A stretch of 64,000 nucleotides of DNA from assembly GCF_900188095.1 (NCBI RefSeq), contig NZ_FZOT01000018.1, forward strand, positions 1-64,000, read 5' to 3'. The position numbers and the translations under genes are program-made. Positions 51,001 to 59,752 of the stretch are shown here, one piece after another. This DNA is from Noviherbaspirillum humi. GTDB taxonomy: Bacteria > Pseudomonadota > Gammaproteobacteria > Burkholderiales > Burkholderiaceae_D. The notes beneath the pieces were generated by a model. It worked only from the letters and a program-made list of their open reading frames with translations, did not search any database and was not told the origin of the DNA. The number at the start of each line of letters is the position of its first letter. Position 1 is the stretch's first letter.

Positions 51001-51660
51001 CTGGGCATGGTGCCGCCGCTGGACTTCATTCCGATCGCCGAGGAAGCCGGCTTCATCGAGCAGATCGGCGCCTGGGTGCTGGCCGCAGCGTGCCGCGAAG
51101 CGCGCAGGCTGATGGACAAAAGCGGCATGCGGCTGCGCGTGGCGGTCAACCTGTCGGCGCGGCAGATCAAGGATGAAAGCCTGGTCGGCGATGTGCGGAA
51201 GGCGCTGGCGGAAAGCGGCCTGCCGCCGCAACTGCTGGAGCTGGAGCTGACCGAAAGCGCTCTGGTCGATGACGTCAACCTCACGGTGGATGTGTTCCGG
51301 CGCCTGAAGGCGCTCGGCATCTCGCTGGCGGTGGACGACTTCGGCACCGGTTACTCCGGCCTGGCCTATCTCGGCCGCTTCCCGCTTGACGTGCTCAAGC
51401 TGGACCGCTCCCTAGTGCAACCGCAGGAAGCGGACAACAGCAACCGGCGCGTGGTGCAGGCCTTCATCCAGATGGCGCACAGCCTCGGATTTTCGGTGGT
51501 GGCTGAAGGGGTGGAAACGGTGGACACGCTGCGCTTCCTCGGCGATGTCGCTTGCGACGAGGCCCAGGGTTATCTGTTCTCGCGCCCCTTGCCCGTCGAT
51601 GCCTTCGAAGCGTTCCTGGAAAGCGGGGCGGTGGCGGCGATCGAATTGAAGATGGCCTGA
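48094..51660 (+). CDS. Multi-PAS diguanylate cyclase/phosphodiesterase (GGDEF-EAL)
   Basis: A 1188-residue cytoplasmic signalling protein with no membrane helix. About six PAS/PAC modules fill residues 10-770 (for example WYWETDAEGRFTFVSEGLQRL and LDANPALCEMAGYRREELVG). A GGDEF domain follows, with the intact motif RLGGDEFVV near residue 831. An EAL domain has GMEALLRWRHP near residue 959 and DDFGTGYSGLAYL. Both output domains keep their signature residues, so it could make and/or hydrolyse cyclic di-GMP, tuned by PAS ligands or redox. I start at ATG 48094; a GTG 63 bases upstream is possible. A strong terminator follows at 51693. Confidence 0.92.
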   Translation: MNNPCPGGWPAPLLQQLAESAIKLVWMTDADGVCIYLNPEVAALYGDPADFRLSDWTAAMHPDDRERIAPMYRQAVAERREYQVEYRIALKPGEVRWVRGSGAPRWSAQGEFLGYVGAIIDTTSHHAALDRLAKSEEAHRLLTENSSDLISHHAPDSGVYLYASPSATRMLGFEPSELLGTRVYDYLHPDDETLVRAEVLRQAKSGDASQLVEFRVRHKDGHYIWVSTNARVLLHHVTGEKLGTVAVTRDVTAQRAAREALRRSEARFRSLTDLSSDWYWETDAEGRFTFVSEGLQRLFDLAPEEVLGHTRIERAADRDQPGLIQYQKMIDARLPFRDLAYSVFVQSKGTVRHSSISGEPVFEDGRFLGYRGVGRDISEQIELAQQLSRLAEENRALIENSLDIMALLDAEGRFLRLNRATLDILGYAPQDMLGKRYIEFLVPDDIARTRAVDAGLRTGSNTVQNFETRWIKRCGGIVHLSLSVRWADDQKMMYATARDITEAHLTRAALDKSSDRMASILESIGDAFFALDRDWRAVYVNQKTADFIGQPRDSLIGKVLWDAVPHIRNSVFMEYYRRAMDEGQPSFFEAYWMPAGAWCDVRVYPNEDGISVYFHDITARREAEQTLRASEERFRKVIEMTPSGYVLGDATGLILDANPALCEMAGYRREELVGRHLQTLLPVCPCGGALFERGGVSSVHGREAIVRHQDGRDLFVLVNANIERDADGNGLSITAFVTDITERKRAEGRLRELATHDSLTGLPNRALLSERLQSMLAIAGERLPVAVMFIDLDRFKEVNDSMGHTPGDELLNEVARRLRGNLRPDDVVARLGGDEFVVAAPCSQGDVSAARIVEKLFAALAEPMHIGGHEVFVRASVGIAMYPRDGVTKEHLLQNADTAMYRAKAAGRNGYCFFASEMSADAKRRLMIESSLHRALERNEFELYYQPKLNLHSMEVTGMEALLRWRHPQLGMVPPLDFIPIAEEAGFIEQIGAWVLAAACREARRLMDKSGMRLRVAVNLSARQIKDESLVGDVRKALAESGLPPQLLELELTESALVDDVNLTVDVFRRLKALGISLAVDDFGTGYSGLAYLGRFPLDVLKLDRSLVQPQEADNSNRRVVQAFIQMAHSLGFSVVAEGVETVDTLRFLGDVACDEAQGYLFSRPLPVDAFEAFLESGAVAAIELKMA

Positions 51661-51692
51661 CCGGAACGCAAAATATTTTCCGTTCGGCATGC

Positions 51693-51724
51693 AAAAACCG
51701 GAAACCAATGCGGCTTCCGGTTTT
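51693..51724. terminator. Rho-independent terminator after the GGDEF-EAL gene
   Basis: AAAACCGGAA (51694-51703) pairs with TTCCGGTTTT (51715-51724) around an 11-base loop. A-tract and T-tract on the two sides make it bidirectional in form. It begins 33 bases after the stop codon and separates this gene from the nuclease gene starting at 51785. Confidence 0.85.
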
Positions 51725-51784
51725 CCAATATCATGCCTGCTCTGGTCGTTCCTTTACCGGCGAATCGCCCCGGGAACCGCAAGC

Positions 51785-53221
51785 ATGGCCACTTCGTCAA
51801 CTCTCCCGCAGACCGTCTTGAGCGCCGTCCTCTCCGCATCCTTGCCCTTTGCCAGCCGCTTCCCGATCGCCTTCGTCGACCTGGAAACCACCGGCGGCGC
51901 CGCGACCGCCGACCGCATCACCGAGATTGGCATCATCGAAGTCGATGCCGACGGTGTGCGCGAATGGAGCAGCCTGGTCAACCCGCAGGCACCGATTCCG
52001 GAATTCATCCAGCAGCTCACCGGCATCAGCAACGAGATGGTGGCCGATGCGCCAACTTTCGCCGAACTCGCCGACGAGATCAGCGCCCGGCTCGAAGGCA
52101 AGATCTTCATCGCCCACAACGCCCGCTTCGATCACGGTTTCCTGAAGAACGAATTCAAGCGCACCGGCCATGCCTTCCGGCCGGCGGTGCTGTGCACCGT
52201 GCGCCTGTCGCGCAAGCTGTTCCCCGGCTTCGCCCGCCACAGTCTCGATGCCATCGCCGAGCGCCATCGGCTGCAGGTGACGCAGCGCCACCGGGCGCTC
52301 GGCGACGCCCAGCTGCTGTGGCAGTTCTGGCAAAAGATCCACGAGGAGCATGCGCCGGAGGCGGTCGAGGAAACGGTGAGCAAGCTCATCAGCCGACCCA
52401 GCCTGCCGTCGCACCTCGACGCCGCGCAGATCGAGGCCATCCCTTCCACCCATGGCGTCTACCTGTTCTACGGCGCCAACGGCATGCCGCTCTACATCGG
52501 CAAGGCCAACAATCTGCGGCGGCGGGTGCTGTCCCACTTCAGCGGCGACCACCTGGCGTCGAAGGAGCTGGAGATCAGCCAGCAGACCGAGCGCATCGAC
52601 TGGATTCCCGCCGTCGGCGAACTCGGCGCGCTGCTGCAGGAAGCGCGGCTGGTGAAGCAGCTCATGCCCAGCCATAACGTCCTGCTGCGCGACAACCGCG
52701 AGATCTGCGCCTGGCGCCTGTACCCGCGCAACGGCCAGCTGAAGGCGACGCTGGTCGGCACCGACGACATGTTCTTCGCCCACGACCCGCAGCTCTACGG
52801 CCTGTTCGACAACAAGCGGCAGGCCAAGGCGGCGCTGAAGTCGTTCGCCGACCAGCATGCGCTCTGCCACGTCGTGCTCGGCCTGGAAAAGCTGCGCGAC
52901 CGCAGCGCCTGCTTCGCCAGCCAGGTGAAGAAATGCCTCGGCGCCTGCGACGGCCGCGAGCCGTCCGACGCGCACAATGCACGCGTGCTGGAAGCGATGC
53001 AACCGTGGCAGGTGCAGCCCTGGCCTTACGAGGGCGCGGTGGCGCTGCGCGAGAACGGCGGCCTGCATGTGGTTGATGGCTGGGCCTATTACGGCACGGT
53101 GGAAACGCTGGAAGAAGCGGCGGCGCTGGTGGCGACGGGAAAGCGGCGCTTTGACGTGGATGTGTATCGGATCGTGGGGAAGTGGCTTGAAAGGAATCCC
53201 GGCCGCGTCCAGCTCCTGTGA
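51785..53221 (+). CDS. DnaQ-like 3'-5' exonuclease fused to GIY-YIG (UvrC/Cho-like) nuclease
   Basis: A 478-residue fusion. Residues 25-190 are a DEDD exonuclease of the DNA polymerase III epsilon type: Asp32 and Glu34 in VDLETTGG, IAHNARFDHGFL near 109-120, and the HRALGDA Asp at about 174. Residues about 220-300 are a GIY-YIG domain (HGVYLFYGANGMPLYIGKANNLRRRV) like the UvrC N-terminal half or Cho. A C-terminal region follows with a Cys pair (KKCLGACDG), as in UvrC/Cho proteins. Probably DNA repair: incision by one domain and trimming by the other. The start is ATG 51785; no LexA box is seen upstream. Confidence 0.9.
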   Translation: MATSSTLPQTVLSAVLSASLPFASRFPIAFVDLETTGGAATADRITEIGIIEVDADGVREWSSLVNPQAPIPEFIQQLTGISNEMVADAPTFAELADEISARLEGKIFIAHNARFDHGFLKNEFKRTGHAFRPAVLCTVRLSRKLFPGFARHSLDAIAERHRLQVTQRHRALGDAQLLWQFWQKIHEEHAPEAVEETVSKLISRPSLPSHLDAAQIEAIPSTHGVYLFYGANGMPLYIGKANNLRRRVLSHFSGDHLASKELEISQQTERIDWIPAVGELGALLQEARLVKQLMPSHNVLLRDNREICAWRLYPRNGQLKATLVGTDDMFFAHDPQLYGLFDNKRQAKAALKSFADQHALCHVVLGLEKLRDRSACFASQVKKCLGACDGREPSDAHNARVLEAMQPWQVQPWPYEGAVALRENGGLHVVDGWAYYGTVETLEEAAALVATGKRRFDVDVYRIVGKWLERNPGRVQLL

Positions 53222-53285
53222 GCGATTGACCGACTAAGCGCAATTTGCGGTGCGCCCTGGCGATGAAGCGCGGCGATCCTTGTCG

Positions 53286-55016
53286 TCATCGCTCGAGCGG
53301 TGCCTCGTTCTGTCCGGCATCGGTCATGCACGGCGCCGCCAGATTCGGCGCACTTCGCGGCCTGGCCTGTGAAAGCCCCATCATGCCGGACACGGTATAA
53401 GGGAGCTGGTCATGGCTTGCAGGCATGCTCGTCCTGCTGCTCATGCATTTCAAGTCGATGCCATGGCGCTGCATGAAGCCGGGCGACATCCACAACAGCA
53501 GCGGGATGCGCTTCTGCTCCGGGGGAGCGACGGCTGCGGGCGCGCCGTGAAGATGGACGCCATGCTCCCCGAGCGATTCGCCGTGGTCCGACAGGTAGAA
53601 CAGCGCGGTGTCGAATTTGTCAGCGACTTTTTCCAGTAATCCGATTTGATCCGCCAGCAAGCGATCGGTGTACGCGATCGTGTTGTCGTAGGCATTGACG
53701 ATTTCCTCGCCGCTGCATGACGTCAGCTCACCGCGGCACGCCGGCTTGAAAATCTCCGCGCTCGGCGGATAGCGCCTGAAGTAATCCGGCCCGTGGCTGC
53801 CGATCTGGTGGAAGACGATGAGCGTGTCATCCTTCTTCGTCGCCAGGCTTTCTTCCAGGCCCTGCAGCAGCACCTCGTCGTAGCACACTTCGCCTTCGCA
53901 CAGACCAGGCGTGCGGCTCTGCCTGAAGTCGATCAGCTTCGCCCTACGCGCCGCGCTCCTGCCGCCGGAATTATTGGTGCGCCATTCGACATCGATGCCG
54001 GCATCGATCAGGTCGTCGATGATATTGCGCTCCTTCAGCGCGGAATTGACATCGAAGCGCTGCCGCCCGCGGTAGGAAAACATGCAGGGCAGGGACACGG
54101 CGGTGGAGGTGCCGCAGGATTCCACATGGCCGAAGTAGAAGACATGGTCGATGGCGGAAAGTCGCGGATTGGTCGGCCGCGCATAACCGCCCAGCTGGAA
54201 GTTCTGGTGGCGCGCGGTTTCACCGATCACCAGGAACACCAGCAGCGGCTTGGCGCCCGGGGGCCGGTTCAGCCGGCGCGGCGGCGTTGCCGAGGCAAGG
54301 GATCTGTCATCTTCAAGGCGTTTCAGGTCCGCCATGGCATAGCCGGCCCACGCCTTCACCGCGGCGTTTGGTACGAGGAGGTAATGCAGCCTGGCGTGTT
54401 CATCGGCGAAGGCACGAAAGCGGTCGGGGAATGCCGCGATCAGGGCCGCCGCGAGGATGATTGCCGGGCCGATGAACAGGAGCCGATGCCATGCATGCTG
54501 GCGCAGGCTGAGCACGGCCAACCGCGACCACCCGACGAAAAATAGCGGCAGGATGCCGAGCAGCAGGGTGTAAGCCACCAGTCTCACGCTCAGCATGCTC
54601 GACGCTTCCTGGCTATCTGCCGCGGCGAAGCTGCGGAACATTTCCTGGTCCAGGCCAAGCCCGAAGCTGTCGGCGCAGAAGGCCGCCATGGCGGCCAGCG
54701 GAATCAGCACGACCGCCGCCACGCGTGGCAGCAGGCTGCCCGGAATGAGCAGGAGCAGGGCAGTCAGGAAGAGCAGCAGCACGCCGGCGAGGGCGGCGAG
54801 GTAGAAGGCATCCGCGGGATGGCCGGTCCAGAAGGCAGCGCCGGCTTCGCGCCAGAAGCGGACGTTGTAGAGCGAGAGAAAGAGCAGGGCCAATGCCAGC
54901 GAGAACGACACCGGCGAACGGAAATGCCAGAGGTCCTTGGCTGCAGGACGAATTCGGAGCTTGCCTGAGCGTGGCGCCATATCAGGGAGGGCTAGCCGGG
55001 TGGCGGAGATTGACAT
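53286..55016 (-). CDS. Lipid A phosphoethanolamine transferase-like (EptA/MCR family)
   Basis: A 576-residue inner-membrane enzyme. Five or so transmembrane helices fill the first 200 residues. A periplasmic alkaline-phosphatase-like domain follows, with the nucleophile Thr in VIGETARHQNFQLGGY, the ESCGTSTAVSLPCMFS stretch and the metal-binding SDHGESLGEHGVHLHG. Several Cys suit the disulfides of this fold. The family transfers phosphoethanolamine from phosphatidylethanolamine to lipid A, lowering the negative charge. No PmrAB-like pair is adjacent. The start is uncertain among ATG 55016, ATG 54980 and a GTG at 55046; none has a strong ribosome-binding site. Confidence 0.9.
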   Translation of the reverse strand: MSISATRLALPDMAPRSGKLRIRPAAKDLWHFRSPVSFSLALALLFLSLYNVRFWREAGAAFWTGHPADAFYLAALAGVLLLFLTALLLLIPGSLLPRVAAVVLIPLAAMAAFCADSFGLGLDQEMFRSFAAADSQEASSMLSVRLVAYTLLLGILPLFFVGWSRLAVLSLRQHAWHRLLFIGPAIILAAALIAAFPDRFRAFADEHARLHYLLVPNAAVKAWAGYAMADLKRLEDDRSLASATPPRRLNRPPGAKPLLVFLVIGETARHQNFQLGGYARPTNPRLSAIDHVFYFGHVESCGTSTAVSLPCMFSYRGRQRFDVNSALKERNIIDDLIDAGIDVEWRTNNSGGRSAARRAKLIDFRQSRTPGLCEGEVCYDEVLLQGLEESLATKKDDTLIVFHQIGSHGPDYFRRYPPSAEIFKPACRGELTSCSGEEIVNAYDNTIAYTDRLLADQIGLLEKVADKFDTALFYLSDHGESLGEHGVHLHGAPAAVAPPEQKRIPLLLWMSPGFMQRHGIDLKCMSSRTSMPASHDQLPYTVSGMMGLSQARPRSAPNLAAPCMTDAGQNEAPLER

Positions 55017-55205
55017 GCGGCGCAGGGCGCCTACCGGAACCTGCACAGTGTATGTGTTGTGTCCTGCCTGGGTTTGACGAGGCGCAGGCCGAGGCAGGGG
55101 AATTCATTCCCGCGGGAATTCGGATTGGAAGTCTGCCACGGTAAGGCGGGGTGCCGGGTTTCAAGCTATAGTCTTCAGGACAAGACAAAAAACAAAGTCC
55201 CTCCC

Positions 55206-56000
55206 ATGCTCTGGTTTTCCCTCTACCTTATCGCCGGCGCCCTAGTCGGTTTCCTCGCCGGCCTGCTCGGCATCGGCGGCGGGATGACGCTGGTGCCGAT
55301 CCTCTCCGCCATGTTCGCCGCCCAGCAGTTCGCCCCCGATCACGTGGTGCACCTCGCGCTCGGCACCGCCATGGCGTCCATCGTCTTCACGTCCACTTCC
55401 AGCGTGCGCGAGCATTTCAAGCTGGGCGGGGTGGACCTTGCCATCGTGCGCCGCATGTCGGTGGGCATGGTGGCCGGCAGCCTGCTGGCGACGGTGGCAT
55501 CCGGCTGGATATCGCAGCGGCACCTGGCGCTGAGCTTCGCCGTGATCGTCTACCTCGGCGCGACGCAGATGATCCTCAACCGCAAGCCGAAGGCGGCGCG
55601 CAGCCTGCCGGGCAACGCGGCGCTGATCGCGGTCGGCACGCTCATCGGCATCGTGTGCGGGCTGGTGTCGGCCGGCGGCGCCTTCCTGACCGTGCCCTTC
55701 ATGCTCTGGTGCGGCGTGCCGATGCGCACCGCCATCGGCACCGCCGCCATGATCGGCATTCCGGTGGCCGTCGTCGGCACCATCGGCTACCTGATCTCCG
55801 GCTGGTCGGTGCCCGGCCTGCCGCGCGACGCGGTCGGCTTCATCTCCACCTTCGCGCTGATCGGGCTGGTGTCCGGCAGCGTGCTCACCGCGCCCTACGG
55901 CGCGCGCATGGCGCACCACCTGCCGGTGCTGACGCTGCGGCGCATCTTCGCCTGCCTGCTGTATGTGCTGGCGACGAAGATGCTGGTTTCCTACTGGTAG
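55206..56000 (+). CDS. TauE/SafE-family sulfite exporter-like permease
   Basis: A 264-residue membrane protein with about eight helices in two repeats. Characteristic glycine-rich helices are AGALVGFLAGLLGIGGGMTLVPIL and GIVCGLVSAGGAFLTVPFMLWCGVPMRTAIGTAA. The family exports sulfite, sulfoacetate or other organosulfur anions, with many members unassigned. ATG 55206 starts the first helix. It is followed 18 bases later by a stand-alone PAS protein. Confidence 0.87.
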   Translation: MLWFSLYLIAGALVGFLAGLLGIGGGMTLVPILSAMFAAQQFAPDHVVHLALGTAMASIVFTSTSSVREHFKLGGVDLAIVRRMSVGMVAGSLLATVASGWISQRHLALSFAVIVYLGATQMILNRKPKAARSLPGNAALIAVGTLIGIVCGLVSAGGAFLTVPFMLWCGVPMRTAIGTAAMIGIPVAVVGTIGYLISGWSVPGLPRDAVGFISTFALIGLVSGSVLTAPYGARMAHHLPVLTLRRIFACLLYVLATKMLVSYW

Positions 56001-56018
56001 CAAGAGGAGGGACGCATC

Positions 56019-56468
56019 ATGGATGCGCAGATTGACGCCGCCACCTTCATCGAGCAGGCGGCGGATGCCATCGTCATCGCCGCGCCGAACGGCGCCATCA
56101 CGGTGTGGAACGCGGCGGCCGAGCGGCTGTTCGGTTTCACGAGCGAGGAAGCGCTGGGCCGCTCGCTGGACATCATCATCCCCGAACGTTTCCGGCGCCG
56201 GCACTGGGAAGGCTACGATCAGGCGATGCAAAGCGGCTTCAGCCGCTACGGCGCGGACGACCTGCTGCGGGTGCCGGCATTGCACCGGGATGGCAGGGCG
56301 CTGTCGATCGCCTTTACCGTCACGATGCTGAAGGACGAGGCGGGGAAGGTGGCGGCGATTGCCGCCATCATCCGCGACGAGACGGCGCGCTGGGCGGAGG
56401 AGAAGCAGTTGAAGCAGCGCCTCGCGGCGCTGGAATGCGGGAAGGGCGGCGCTGGCGCGGCAGGCTGA
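56019..56468 (+). CDS. Stand-alone PAS-domain protein
   Basis: A 149-residue protein consisting almost entirely of one PAS/PAC module (ADAIVIAAPNGAITVWNAAAERLFGF, then ALSIAFTVTMLKDEAGKVAAIAAIIRDET), with a short helical tail (RWAEEKQLKQRLAALE) and no output domain. AGGAGG precedes the ATG. It follows the TauE/SafE gene by 18 bases and is likely co-transcribed. It may act by dimerising with, or regulating, another protein. Confidence 0.85.
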   Translation: MDAQIDAATFIEQAADAIVIAAPNGAITVWNAAAERLFGFTSEEALGRSLDIIIPERFRRRHWEGYDQAMQSGFSRYGADDLLRVPALHRDGRALSIAFTVTMLKDEAGKVAAIAAIIRDETARWAEEKQLKQRLAALECGKGGAGAAG

Positions 56469-56491
56469 ACCGCCGCGTCAAACCCTGGAAA

Positions 56492-56728
56492 TCAAATCCA
56501 GGATTCCCGCACCTGCGGATCGTCGCGCTCGCTGCGCTCCATGCGGAACAGGCCCTTGGGCAGCTTGCTGCGCACGTCGATCAGCGTATCGCCCACCACG
56601 AAATCGCTAGTCGGCTGATTCAGGTAGAGACGCCGGGCTACGTACTGGTCGGGGAAGTCGACGGGCGATTCATAGACGACCCAGATGGAGCCGTCGTCTT
56701 CGGAGAGGGTTGATTCTTTTTTCTTCAT
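56492..56728 (-). CDS. Conserved-looking small protein, 78 aa
   Basis: A 78-residue soluble protein (MKKKESTLSEDDGSIWVVYE..., with PDQYVARRLYLNQP and LPKGLFRMERSERDDP) with a dense mix of charged and aromatic residues. No signal peptide. ATG 56728 is preferred; a GTG three codons upstream is possible. It converges with the PAS gene and is 113 bases from the aldehyde dehydrogenase stop on the same strand. No function recognised. Confidence 0.65.
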   Translation of the reverse strand: MKKKESTLSEDDGSIWVVYESPVDFPDQYVARRLYLNQPTSDFVVGDTLIDVRSKLPKGLFRMERSERDDPQVRESWI

Positions 56729-56840
56729 TGCTGGCACTTGTCAGGATAAGTCTTTGGGGTGAGCCGGTATGCGAAGCAACTGACCATCGCGGGCGGCAAT
56801 AAGTTCGCCGCTTCACCCGGGGGCGAAGCGGCGAACTGTA

Positions 56841-58298
56841 TCAGTAGGGCGCGGTCGGCGCCAAGCTCGGCGCATCCGGACGAAACTGGAGGGATTTGGT
56901 TTCCAGGAATTCTTCCAGGCCGTGGACGCCCATCTCGCGGCCATGGCCGGACTGCTTGTAGCCGCCGAAGGGCGCGAACAGATTGTAGGCACCGCCGTTG
57001 ATGTCGACCTGGCCGGTGCGCAGGCGCCGCGCCACCTTCTGCGCCCGCTCGTCGCTGCCCGCCCACACGCCGCCGGCGAGGCCATATGGCGTGCCGTTGG
57101 CGATGCGTACCGCCTCTTCCTCGTCGCGGTAGGTGATGATGGACAGCACCGGGCCGAAGATCTCTTCCTGCGCGATGGTGCTGTCCGGCCGCACCCGGCC
57201 GAAGATCGTCGGCTTCACGTAATAACCTTTGGGCAGATCGGCCGGCGCATCCGGTCCGCCGCACAGCAGCTCGGCGCCTTCCTCCATGCCCGTGCGGATG
57301 TAGCCGCGCACGCGCTCGCGCTGCGCCTCGGAGATGAGCGGGCCGAGCTTGGCGCTGCCGCCGAAGGGATCGCCGACCGTGAACTTCTGCGCCGCCTCGG
57401 CCGCGAGCTTCGCCGCTTCCGCGTAGCGCGATTCCGGCACCAGCATGCGGGTGTGGGCGGAGCAGGTCTGGCCGCTGTTCAGGAAGCAGGCATTCACCGT
57501 GCCCTTCACCGCCGCGGCGAGATCGGCATCGTCGAGAATGACGGCGGCCGACTTGCCGCCCAGCTCCAGCGCCACCCGCTTGACGCCGGCGGCGGCGACC
57601 TCGGAGATGCGCTTGCCGGCGCGGGTCGAGCCGGTGAAGGACACCATGTCGACCTCGGGATGGCGCACCAGCGCTTCCCCGATCACCGGGCCGGTGCCGG
57701 TGACGAGGTTGAACACGCCCGGCGGCAGGCCGGCGGCATCGATCACCTCGGCCAGCACGAAGGCATTCAGCGGCGCCACCTCGGACGGCTTCAGCACCAC
57801 GGTGCAGCCGGCGGCCAGCGCTGCCGCGACCTTGGCGGCGATCTGGTGCAGCGGATAGTTCCACGGCGTGATGCAGGCCACCACGCCCACCGGCTCGCGC
57901 ACGATGCGCGAATTGCCGGTCACTTCTTCCCACGTGAATTCCCGGGCCAGTTTGGCGTAGTAGCCGAAGTTGGCGATGGGCGAGCCGACCTGGATGGCGG
58001 CGGACAGCTTCAGCGGCATGCCGACCTCGCCGCTGATGACCTGCGCCAGCTCCTCGCTGCGCGCCTTCAGGCCTTCCTTGATCCTGGCGAGGCAGTCGCC
58101 GCGCGTGGCCGGCGGCAGGGCGCTCCAGCTGTCGAAGGCGGCGCGGGCCGCGGCCACCGCCGCATCCGCATCCTTTTCGTCGCCCTCGGGAATGGTGGCC
58201 ATCACTTCCTCGGTGGAGGCGTTGATGACGTCGATGGTCTTGGGGCCGGAGGGCGCGACCCATTGGCCGTTGATGTAGAGCTTGTCGCGTTGCTGCAT
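56841..58298 (-). CDS. NAD(P)-dependent aldehyde dehydrogenase
   Basis: A 485-residue ALDH superfamily enzyme. The catalytic Glu is in [10 protein letters not shown] and the nucleophile Cys in [12 protein letters not shown]. The NAD site includes [10 protein letters not shown], and the substrate-entry stretch contains [15 protein letters not shown] precedes ATG 58298. It lies 99 bases downstream of an alcohol dehydrogenase gene on the same strand, suggesting stepwise oxidation of an alcohol to an acid. The exact substrate is unknown. Confidence 0.92.
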   Translation of the reverse strand: MQQRDKLYINGQWVAPSGPKTIDVINASTEEVMATIPEGDEKDADAAVAAARAAFDSWSALPPATRGDCLARIKEGLKARSEELAQVISGEVGMPLKLSAAIQVGSPIANFGYYAKLAREFTWEEVTGNSRIVREPVGVVACITPWNYPLHQIAAKVAAALAAGCTVVLKPSEVAPLNAFVLAEVIDAAGLPPGVFNLVTGTGPVIGEALVRHPEVDMVSFTGSTRAGKRISEVAAAGVKRVALELGGKSAAVILDDADLAAAVKGTVNACFLNSGQTCSAHTRMLVPESRYAEAAKLAAEAAQKFTVGDPFGGSAKLGPLISEAQRERVRGYIRTGMEEGAELLCGGPDAPADLPKGYYVKPTIFGRVRPDSTIAQEEIFGPVLSIITYRDEEEAVRIANGTPYGLAGGVWAGSDERAQKVARRLRTGQVDINGGAYNLFAPFGGYKQSGHGREMGVHGLEEFLETKSLQFRPDAPSLAPTAPY

Positions 58299-58397
58299 GG
58301 TGTTGTCTCCGTGGTGAAGAGCGCCGCGTTGGCCGCGGTCATGGCTGGTGCATGGTAGCACCGGCCCGGCGATGGCACCGGGCCTCGCATCAGCGTG

Positions 58398-59504
58398 CTA
58401 GAACAGGATCACGCCGCGCGCATTGCGCCCGGCCTGCAGGTCGGCGAAGGCTTGCGGCGCCTCGTCGATGCGGTAGGTTCGGGTGATCAGTTCATCCAGC
58501 TTCAATCGGTGCGCCCGGTACAGGCCGATCAGGCGCGGGAAGTCCTCGCGCGGCCGGGCCGATCCGAAATAGCTGCCGGTCAGCGTCTTCTCGCCGAAGG
58601 TGAGGCTGGCGGTCTTGATGGTGGTGGTGTCCTTCGGGCTGGCCACGCCCACGACCACCGCCGTGCCGCCCTTGCGCAGTACGCCGTAAGCCTGGGCGGC
58701 GACTTCTCCATAGCCGACGCATTCGAAGGCATAGTCGGCGCCGCCTTCGGTCAGCTTCAGCAGCGCCTTGACCGGGTTTTCTTCATTCCTGCTGTTGAGG
58801 ACATGGGTGGCGCCAAACTGGCGCGCCATCTCCAGCTTCGCATCGGAAGTATCGACCGCCACGATCATGCGCGCGCCGGCAATGGCGCAGCCCTGGATGG
58901 CGTTGAGGCCGACGCCGCCGCAGCCGAACACCACGGTGATGGAGCCGGCGTCCACCTTGGCGGTGTTGACCGCGGCGCCGACGCCGGTCATCACGCCGCA
59001 GCCGATCAGCGCCGCCTTGTCGAGCGGCATGCTGCTGTCGATCTTCACCAGGTTGTCGGCATGCAGGGTGGCATATTCCGCCATCACCCCGCAGCCGGAG
59101 AACACATGCAGCGGCTGGCCAGACGCATCCCGGGTGCGCAGGCTGCCGTCGGGCAGGGAGGTGGCCGCCTTGGCGGCCTGGTCGCACAGCTGCGGCCGGC
59201 CGGTCTGGCAATAGCGGCACTTGCCGCACATGCTGACGAAGGAACTCACCACATGGTCGCCGACCTGGAAGCCGGTGACGCCCTCGCCGACCTCGATCAC
59301 GATGCCGGCGCCCTCGTGGCCCAGCACCACCGGCGTCGGGAACGGGATGGTGCCGTTGGTGGCGGACAGGTCGCTGTGGCAGACGCCGCAGGCGGCCAGC
59401 TGGATCATCACTTCGCCGCGGCGCGGCGCTTCCACCGTGATCTCCTCCACCGTGACCGGCTCACCGACGCCGCGGCAGACAACGGCTTTTGCTTTCTTCT
59501 CCAT
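58398..59504 (-). CDS. Zinc-dependent alcohol dehydrogenase (MDR family)
   Basis: A 368-residue medium-chain dehydrogenase. Catalytic zinc ligands are in CGVCHSD and LGHEGAG. The structural zinc site is the four-Cys lobe CGKCRYCQTGRPQLC. The Rossmann motif is VFGCGGVGLNAIQG. It resembles class III-type Zn alcohol dehydrogenases of proteobacteria. ATG 59504 is the family start. It is upstream of the aldehyde dehydrogenase gene and divergent from the ProQ gene. Confidence 0.92.
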   Translation of the reverse strand: MEKKAKAVVCRGVGEPVTVEEITVEAPRRGEVMIQLAACGVCHSDLSATNGTIPFPTPVVLGHEGAGIVIEVGEGVTGFQVGDHVVSSFVSMCGKCRYCQTGRPQLCDQAAKAATSLPDGSLRTRDASGQPLHVFSGCGVMAEYATLHADNLVKIDSSMPLDKAALIGCGVMTGVGAAVNTAKVDAGSITVVFGCGGVGLNAIQGCAIAGARMIVAVDTSDAKLEMARQFGATHVLNSRNEENPVKALLKLTEGGADYAFECVGYGEVAAQAYGVLRKGGTAVVVGVASPKDTTTIKTASLTFGEKTLTGSYFGSARPREDFPRLIGLYRAHRLKLDELITRTYRIDEAPQAFADLQAGRNARGVILF

Positions 59505-59752
59505 GGTCTTTCGTCGTGGCTGTTGAATCAGCCCAAACCTTACCCGAATTGACTGCGGCCTGCGCGACATCGCGCAAAACCACGCCCTGGACGGCGATAC
59601 CGCCGGGAAAACGCCTTTTTCCCACGTCCCGGCTGAAAATCTGCGGCAAACCGCTGCCGACTGTCGCACTACCGTGTAAAGTGAGCGTTTTTCGATTCAG
59701 GCAGGCATCAATTGTGATTGCCCGCCGCTCTTTCCGCTTCAAGATTGACGTA

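Noticed and set aside
51661-51784. LexA box upstream of the DnaQ/GIY-YIG fusion gene
   Set aside because: I looked for CTGT-N8-ACAG and found only the intrinsic terminator of the preceding gene.
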